In this document: in pieces, positions 1 through 5,269 of the stretch
Layout of the letters: each line of letters starts with the position of its first letter
Position numbering within the stretch: position 1 is the stretch's first letter
Assembly (NCBI GenBank): GCA_021773655.1
Contig: JAJFJX010000107.1
Span: forward strand, 1-5,269
Reading direction: 5' to 3'
Origin: Panacagrimonas sp.
GTDB lineage: Bacteria > Pseudomonadota > Gammaproteobacteria > Nevskiales > Nevskiaceae
DNA length: 5,269 nt
Program-made: the position numbers and the translations under genes
Notes under the pieces: model-generated
Databases searched by the model: none
The model's input: the letters and a program-made list of their open reading frames with translations, nothing else
What the model was told of the DNA's origin: nothing

Positions 1-1201
1 AGGCCAGGATCTTGGTCACCACGCCGGCGCCGACGGTGCGGCCGCCCTCGCGAATGGCAAAGCGGACCTGCTCCTCCATCGCGATCGGGTTGATCAGCTC
101 GACCGTGACCTTGACGTTGTCACCCGGCATCACCATCTCGGTGCCTTCCTGCAACTGCACGTTGCCGGTGACGTCAGTGGTGCGGAAGTAGAACTGCGGG
201 CGGTAGCCCTTGAAGAATGGCGTGTGCCGCCCGCCCTCTTCCTTGGTCAGCACGTACACCTCACCTTCGAACTGGGTGTGGGGCGTGATGCTCCCAGGCT
301 TGCACAGCACCTGGCCACGTTCGATGTCTTCCTTCTTGGTGCCGCGCAGCAGCAGTCCGACGTTGTCGCCCGCCTGCCCCTGGTCCAGCAGCTTGCGAAA
401 CATCTCTACGCCGGTGATGGTGGTGGTGGCAGTCGGCCGAATGCCGACAATCTCGACACTCTCGCCCACCTTGACCACGCCACGCTCAATGCGGCCAGTG
501 GCCACAGTGCCGCGCCCGGAAATCGAAAAGACGTCTTCAACCGGCAGCAGGAAAGGCTTGTCAGTCTCGCGCTCAGGCTCGGGAATGAAACTGTCGAGCG
601 CCGCGTAGAGTTCTTCGACCTTGGTAATCCACTCAGCTTCGCCGCTAATGGCCTTGGTCGCCGAGCCGCGGATCACAGGGGTGTCGTCACCGGGAAATCC
701 GTACTTGCTGAGCAGATCACGCACTTCCATCTCGACCAGGTCGAGAAGCTCTTCGTCCTCCACCAGATCGCATTTGTTGAGCCAGACCACAATGCGGGGC
801 ACGTTGACCTGCTTGGCCTGCAGCACGTGCTCGCGGGTCTGCGGCATCGGGCCGTCAACCGCCGATACCACCAGGATCGCGCCGTCCATCTGCGCGGCTC
901 CAGTGATCATGTTCTTGACATAGTCAGCATGTCCAGGACAGTCGACATGGGCGTAATGCCGGGCGTCGGTCTCGTATTCGACGTGGCTGGTCGCAATGGT
1001 CAGGATCTTGGTGGAGTCACGCCGACCCTGACTCTCGGAGGCCTTGGCCACCTCGTCATATGCCACGTATTTGGTCTTGCCAAACTTGTCAGAGGAAATC
1101 TTGGTCAGCGCCGCCGTGGTGGTGGTCTTGCCATGGTCCACGTGACCAATGGTCCCCACGTTGACGTGCGGCTTGACGCGCTCGAATTTTTCCTTGGCCA
1201 C
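1..1201 (-). CDS. tuf: Elongation factor Tu with atypical switch I loop (stop codon just outside window)
   Basis: EF-Tu is the GTPase that carries aminoacyl-tRNA to the ribosomal A site. I translated 400 in-frame codons with no interruption. The last visible residues are VVTKILA and the next codon begins with T, so the stop should fall right at the edge. G1 is GHVDHGKT (19-26), G3 DCPGH (87-91, with catalytic His91), G4 NKCD (142-145), G5 SAT (180-182, usually SAL). Domain II carries GRGTVATGRIERG, and domain III ends RFAIREGGRTVGAG. The start is GTG at 1201, giving (M)AKEKFERVKPHVNVGTIGH, with GAGGT 8 bases upstream. The oddity is switch I: residues 61-77 read RDSTKILTIATSHVEYE, where E. coli has EEKARGITINTSHVEY. 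The Mg-binding Thr is kept (T68), but Arg58-Gly59-Ile60 (E. coli mature numbering) become Lys-Ile-Leu. The protein is six residues longer than E. coli EF-Tu (394 aa), all of it in this loop. Residues aligned with kirromycin-resistance positions (Q131, G323, A382) are the sensitive type. Isoleucine codon use differs from fusA. Identity is certain; origin is inferred. Confidence 0.97.
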   Translation of the reverse strand, partial: MAKEKFERVKPHVNVGTIGHVDHGKTTTTAALTKISSDKFGKTKYVAYDEVAKASESQGRRDSTKILTIATSHVEYETDARHYAHVDCPGHADYVKNMITGAAQMDGAILVVSAVDGPMPQTREHVLQAKQVNVPRIVVWLNKCDLVEDEELLDLVEMEVRDLLSKYGFPGDDTPVIRGSATKAISGEAEWITKVEELYAALDSFIPEPERETDKPFLLPVEDVFSISGRGTVATGRIERGVVKVGESVEIVGIRPTATTTITGVEMFRKLLDQGQAGDNVGLLLRGTKKEDIERGQVLCKPGSITPHTQFEGEVYVLTKEEGGRHTPFFKGYRPQFYFRTTDVTGNVQLQEGTEMVMPGDNVKVTVELINPIAMEEQVRFAIREGGRTVGAGVVTKILA

Positions 1202-1209
1202 TTTGTGCT

Positions 1210-1214
1210 ACCTC
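1210..1214 (-). promoter_or_regulatory. Shine-Dalgarno sequence of tuf
   Basis: GAGGT on the minus strand lies 8 bases before the GTG at 1201-1199. No ATG fits the conserved EF-Tu N-terminus, so this site and the family alignment together fix the GTG start. Confidence 0.75.
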
Positions 1215-1276
1215 GGTTGTTCTTTGGAAATCCTGGGTTGAAAGCGTTAAGCCTCAGCAGGTCAGGCGCCGGGAAA

Positions 1277-1343
1277 AACGCCAACGCCCCATGCTGCTGT
1301 CAACGCCTGAAGCTTGTGCAGCAAACGCTCCGACAACTAACGC
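1277..1343 (-). repeat. Five scattered GCGTT pentamers in the fusA-tuf spacer
   Basis: On the minus strand GCGTT occurs at 1339-1343, 1324-1328, 1302-1306, 1283-1287 and 1277-1281, inside the 149-base spacer between fusA and tuf. Spacing is irregular and the flanking bases differ, so this may be chance in GC-rich DNA. I see no convincing terminator in this spacer, which fits co-transcription of tuf with fusA. Confidence 0.3.
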
Positions 1344-1350
1344 GTATTCC

Positions 1351-3447
<2,097 letters not shown>

Positions 3448-3505
3448 GGCGCAGCTCGGTTGGGAATCGCGTGGGATGAAGAATCACGTGGATGAATCGG
3501 GCACA

Positions 3506-3530
3506 GGTCGGGAGCCTTGACGGCTCGACC
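3506..3530 (-). other. Bulged hairpin in the rpsG-fusA spacer
   Basis: On the minus strand GGTC-GAGCC pairs with GGCTC-GACC, leaving a CC bulge on the 3' side and a GTCAA loop: nine base pairs in all. No T-run follows, so it is unlikely to be a terminator. It could affect mRNA stability or coupling between rpsG and fusA; this is inference only. Confidence 0.4.
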
Positions 3531-3545
3531 GCCCCGCGTCGGGAG

Positions 3546-4019
3546 TTACCAGCGGAAGTGAGCGAAGGCCTTGTTGGCTTCCGCCATCTTGTGCGTGTCC
3601 TCGCGCTTCTTGACGGCCGCTCCGCGGTGCTCCGATGCATCGAGCAGCTCGCCCGCAAGGCGATCAGCCATGGACTTCTCGCCACGCTTGGCAGCGGCAT
3701 CGATCACCCAGCGCATGGCCAGCGTGGCGCGGCGCACGGCACGGACTTCCACCGGCACCTGATAGGTCGCGCCGCCGACACGTCGGGACTTGACCTCTAC
3801 CGCCGGAGCGACGTTGTCGAAAGCCTGCTGCAGGATGGCGGCCGGCTCGTCCGACTTCTTCTTGCTGGCGATCTGGTCGAGCGCGCCGTAGACGATCTTC
3901 TCGGCCACGGACTTCTTGCCATCTTCCATCACCATGTTCATGAACTTGGTGACCACCAGATTCTTGTACTTGGGATCCGGCAGGATGACGCGGATCTCTG
4001 GGCTGCGACGACGTGACAT
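3546..4019 (-). CDS. rpsG: 30S ribosomal protein S7
   Basis: S7 is a primary binder of the 16S rRNA 3' domain. It nucleates assembly of the 30S head and lies near the E site. The 157-aa product has the family hallmarks: SRRRSPEIRVILPDPKYKN at the N-terminus, then FMNMVMEDGKKSVAEKIVYGAL, then VEVKSRRVGGATYQVPVEVR in the rRNA-binding and beta-hairpin region. RGEKSMADRLAGELLDA and KKREDTHKMAEANKAFAHFRW follow at the C-terminus. The length is that of the common short form; E. coli K-12 has a C-terminal extension that is absent here. ATG at 4019 is preceded by TAGGA with 8 bases between. It lies 57 bases after rpsL and 98 before fusA. In E. coli S7 is the autogenous repressor of the str operon, acting on the rpsL-rpsG spacer; whether that holds here cannot be read from the sequence. 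Confidence 0.99.
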   Translation of the reverse strand: MSRRRSPEIRVILPDPKYKNLVVTKFMNMVMEDGKKSVAEKIVYGALDQIASKKKSDEPAAILQQAFDNVAPAVEVKSRRVGGATYQVPVEVRAVRRATLAMRWVIDAAAKRGEKSMADRLAGELLDASEHRGAAVKKREDTHKMAEANKAFAHFRW

Positions 4020-4042
4020 GTTGGTTTTCCTAGAACTGGGTC

Positions 4043-4056
4043 CCGGCCTGAGCCGG
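4043..4056 (-). other. Small hairpin in the rpsL-rpsG spacer (second of two)
   Basis: On the minus strand CCGGC-TCAG-GCCGG gives a 5-bp all-GC stem with a 4-base loop, about 11 bases before the rpsG Shine-Dalgarno sequence. This is where the S7 feedback site lies in E. coli, but the spacer here is shorter and I cannot show homology. Confidence 0.4.
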
Positions 4057-4062
4057 TTGGAC

Positions 4063-4075
4063 GCCGCGTTGCGGC
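4063..4075 (-). other. Small hairpin just after rpsL stop (first of two)
   Basis: On the minus strand GCCGC-AAC-GCGGC gives a 5-bp GC stem with a 3-base loop, starting one base after the rpsL stop codon. There is no T-run, so it is not a standard terminator. With the neighbouring stem at 4043-4056 it forms a tandem pair that fills much of the 57-base spacer. Confidence 0.4.
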
Positions 4076-4076
4076 A

Positions 4077-4478
4077 TCACTTCTTCTTGGTTGCAGCCGC
4101 CGCGCCGGCCTTGGGTCGCTTGGCGCCGTACTTGGAACGGCTCTGGCGACGCTTGTCGATGCCTGCGCAGTCCAGCGCACCACGCACCGTGTGGTAACGC
4201 ACGCCAGGGAGATCCTTGACGCGGCCGCCACGGATCATGACCACCGAGTGCTCCTGCAGGTTGTGCCCTTCGCCACCGATGTAGCTGGTCACCTCGAAGC
4301 CGTTGGTCAGGCGTACGCGGCAGACTTTGCGCAACGCGGAGTTGGGCTTCTTCGGGGTGGTGGTATAGACGCGCGTGCAGACACCACGCTTCTGGGGGCA
4401 GGCTGCAAGGGCAGGCGCCTTGCTCTTGTAGCTGGTCGTGGCGCGCCCGCCGCGCACGAGCTGGTTGATCGTTGGCAC
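4077..4478 (-). CDS. rpsL: 30S ribosomal protein S12
   Basis: S12 lies at the decoding centre of the 30S subunit and controls tRNA selection accuracy. The 133-aa product carries the family core: CPQKRGVCTRVYTTTPKKPN (27-46), SALRKVCRVRLTNGFEV, SYIGGEGHNLQEHSVVMIRG, and GRVKDLPGVRYHTVRGALD. Lys43 and Lys44 (E. coli mature K42 and K43) are wild type, so the sequence predicts a streptomycin-sensitive S12. Asp89 matches the residue methylthiolated by RimO in E. coli. The N-terminal arm reads MPTINQLVRGGRATTSYKSK, lacking the common RKPR segment, and the tail KAGAAAATKKK is a slightly long basic/alanine extension. The start is GTG at 4478, required by the MPTINQL alignment; the upstream AAGG is 11 bases away, so the Shine-Dalgarno is weak. 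It is the first gene of the operon, behind the promoter and leader hairpin. Confidence 0.99.
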   Translation of the reverse strand: MPTINQLVRGGRATTSYKSKAPALAACPQKRGVCTRVYTTTPKKPNSALRKVCRVRLTNGFEVTSYIGGEGHNLQEHSVVMIRGGRVKDLPGVRYHTVRGALDCAGIDKRRQSRSKYGAKRPKAGAAAATKKK

Positions 4479-4503
4479 TGGAAAACCCGCCTTTGAGAAA
4501 GAA

Positions 4504-4535
4504 ACGACGGGCAGGATTGACTACCTGCCCGTCGT
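4504..4535 (-). terminator. Terminator-like leader hairpin upstream of rpsL
   Basis: On the minus strand ACGACGGGCAGG and CCTGCCCGTCGT form a perfect 12-bp stem around the 8-base loop TAGTCAAT, followed by TTCTTTCTC. This has the form of an intrinsic terminator. It begins only about 5 bases after the predicted start of the str transcript, so it would be the 5' end of the rpsL leader as well as a stop for read-through from the esterase gene. A rpsL leader attenuator has been described by bioinformatics in Pseudomonas; I recall it as a comparison and cannot test homology. The alternative is a 5' stem that protects the mRNA. Confidence 0.75.
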
Positions 4536-4547
4536 ATAGGGGCGCGG

Positions 4548-4577
4548 ATCATAGGGGGGCAGCCCCCGGGGTGTCAA
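4548..4577 (-). promoter_or_regulatory. Sigma70-type promoter of the str operon
   Basis: On the minus strand a perfect -35 TTGACA (4577-4572) is followed after 18 bases by TATGAT (4553-4548), one mismatch from TATAAT. The spacer is almost wholly G and C (CCCCGGGGGCTGCCCCCC). The bases after the -10 are CCGCGCCCC, a GC-rich discriminator typical of promoters repressed by ppGpp/DksA. Transcription should start near 4541-4538, giving a leader of about 60 bases before rpsL. The prediction is from sequence only. Confidence 0.8.
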
Positions 4578-4598
4578 CGCAATGCTTCGCCCCCCGTC

Positions 4599-4610
4599 GG
4601 CGTCCACGCC
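4599..4610. repeat. Short palindrome upstream of the str promoter
   Basis: GGCGT-CC-ACGCC is a perfect 5-2-5 inverted repeat ending about 22 bases before the -35 box. A second 5-2-5 repeat, TGCAG-TG-CTGCA, lies at 4635-4646. Either could be a protein-binding site, but such short palindromes are expected by chance. Apart from these I see no gene or RNA between the promoter and the esterase stop (4578-4765), and no clear terminator right after the esterase. Confidence 0.25.
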
Positions 4611-4765
4611 TGCGCGCCGCGGTTGAGCTTCCAGTGCAGTGCTGCATTGTTCGGGGACATGATTCGCAAGCGGAATAGTTGTGTCTGGCAAGGTGCGACG
4701 CCTTCAGGCGCAACAAGACCCCGCAAGGAGTTCGAGCCGAGCAAGCGTGCGGCACTACACCAGGA

Positions 4766-5269
4766 TCAGCGTCCGGCGCTGTAGCGCAGAAGGTCGAAGC
4801 CCTGAAGGGTGGCATCGATATCATTGCGCCCGAGGCCGAACAGGCCCAGCGTCACCCCCATTTCCTGCAGGGCGCCAGCGTCGTCTCCGGGCCAGTTGTG
4901 GCCGTTGCCGATCAGGCTCGCCAGCACCACGCGGCGGCCTCCGGCGCAGTTCGGGGCATAGTCGAACTCGACGGCCCCGCCACCTCCTTCGAGCGTCGCC
5001 TGGCCATCGCTCCCCACGCACTGGTTGAGGAGCTTGAAATCTTGGTAGTTATCGGGGATGGCCCGTGTCAGACCGAGCAGGCCGCCGTAGGGGATGATCG
5101 GGTCCAGGGTGCCATGGACGATCACCAGACCGACCGGCCTGGTGGGCGAACAGACCGAAGCGCTCTGCTGATTCTGGGTTCCGGCCACGGCAAGCACCGC
5201 GTCAACCTGCCCGGCCCGGCCACATGCGTAGAAATACGCCATGGGCACGCCGTTGGACAGCCCGGCTGC
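4766..5269 (-). CDS. PHB depolymerase / LpqC-family esterase, C-terminal part (start outside window)
   Basis: This is an alpha/beta-hydrolase of the family that includes LpqC-like poly(3-hydroxybutyrate) depolymerases and feruloyl/acetyl-xylan esterases, which are usually secreted. About 167 codons are visible and the N-terminus lies beyond the right edge. The whole catalytic triad can be seen. The nucleophile elbow is GLSNG near the edge (AAGLSNGVPMAYFYAC), the acid is the Asp in HGTLDPIIPYGG, and the His is in NGHNWPG. Family members often read GLSNGG, HGTADPVVPY and GGGHxWPG, so the fit is close though not perfect. Two further cysteines (NQCVG and PNCAGG) could form a disulfide in an exported enzyme. 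The product ends GFDLLRYSAGR, aligning with the usual C-terminal helix. Substrate cannot be told from this part. It is on the same strand as the str operon, 287 bases upstream of rpsL, and the strong promoter and hairpin between them suggest separate transcription. Confidence 0.85.
   Translation of the reverse strand, partial: AAGLSNGVPMAYFYACGRAGQVDAVLAVAGTQNQQSASVCSPTRPVGLVIVHGTLDPIIPYGGLLGLTRAIPDNYQDFKLLNQCVGSDGQATLEGGGGAVEFDYAPNCAGGRRVVLASLIGNGHNWPGDDAGALQEMGVTLGLFGLGRNDIDATLQGFDLLRYSAGR

Noticed and set aside
968..1080. Unusual EF-Tu switch I as the result of paired frameshift errors
   Set aside because: The altered loop keeps the Mg-binding Thr and the following SHVEYE in frame, the reading frame stays open over all 400 codons, and diagnostic changes also occur in domains II and III, so a sequencing artefact is unlikely.
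1298..1303. TTGACA on the minus strand in the fusA-tuf spacer as a separate tuf promoter
   Set aside because: At 17 bases downstream the sequence is CGTTTT, with no acceptable -10 box at usual spacing.
4677..4765. Terminator directly after the esterase
   Set aside because: Only a 5-bp stem (GCGCC-TGAA-GGCGT) is present, with no T-run, so I cannot call a terminator. The nearest good one is the leader hairpin at 4504-4535.
4681..5028. Plus-strand frames across the esterase and its downstream gap
   Set aside because: They are arginine/serine-rich low-complexity translations antisense to a gene with an intact catalytic triad.

Overview
The window holds most of a bacterial str (streptomycin) operon. 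All of it is on the minus strand, so it reads from right to left: rpsL (S12), rpsG (S7), fusA (EF-G), then tuf (EF-Tu). The tuf gene runs to the left edge and only its stop codon is out of view. At the right edge, on the same strand, is the C-terminal part of an extracellular-type alpha/beta-hydrolase of the LpqC / PHB-depolymerase family. The DNA is GC-rich. S7, S12 and EF-G look like those of a beta- or gammaproteobacterium. That placement rests on remembered sequence likeness, not on a search.

Layout from the right: esterase fragment (5269-4766); a 287-base gap (4765-4479) with a near-consensus sigma70 promoter (TTGACA, 18-base spacer, TATGAT) and, just after the expected transcription start, a perfect 12-bp hairpin followed by a T-rich tract; rpsL (4478-4077, GTG start); a 57-base gap with two small hairpins; rpsG (4019-3546); a 98-base gap with one bulged hairpin; fusA (3447-1351); a 149-base gap with five GCGTT copies; tuf (1201 to beyond 1, GTG start with a good Shine-Dalgarno sequence).

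The four operon genes work together in translation. S12 and S7 are 30S proteins at the decoding centre and the head/E-site, EF-Tu delivers aminoacyl-tRNA, and EF-G drives translocation. The promoter has a GC-rich discriminator, as expected for stringently controlled ribosomal promoters, and the hairpin could act as an attenuator.

The most notable observation is the EF-Tu. It is a full-length 400-codon protein without frameshift, but its switch I (effector loop) is not the usual proteobacterial one. The near-universal RGITI motif is replaced by KILTI inside a loop about six residues longer. The same gene uses ATT for 12 of 22 isoleucines, while the adjacent fusA uses ATT for only 4 of 42. Together these suggest a tuf of different ancestry sitting in an otherwise proteobacterial str operon. 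No wholly new system (CRISPR, mobile element, defence cassette) is visible.
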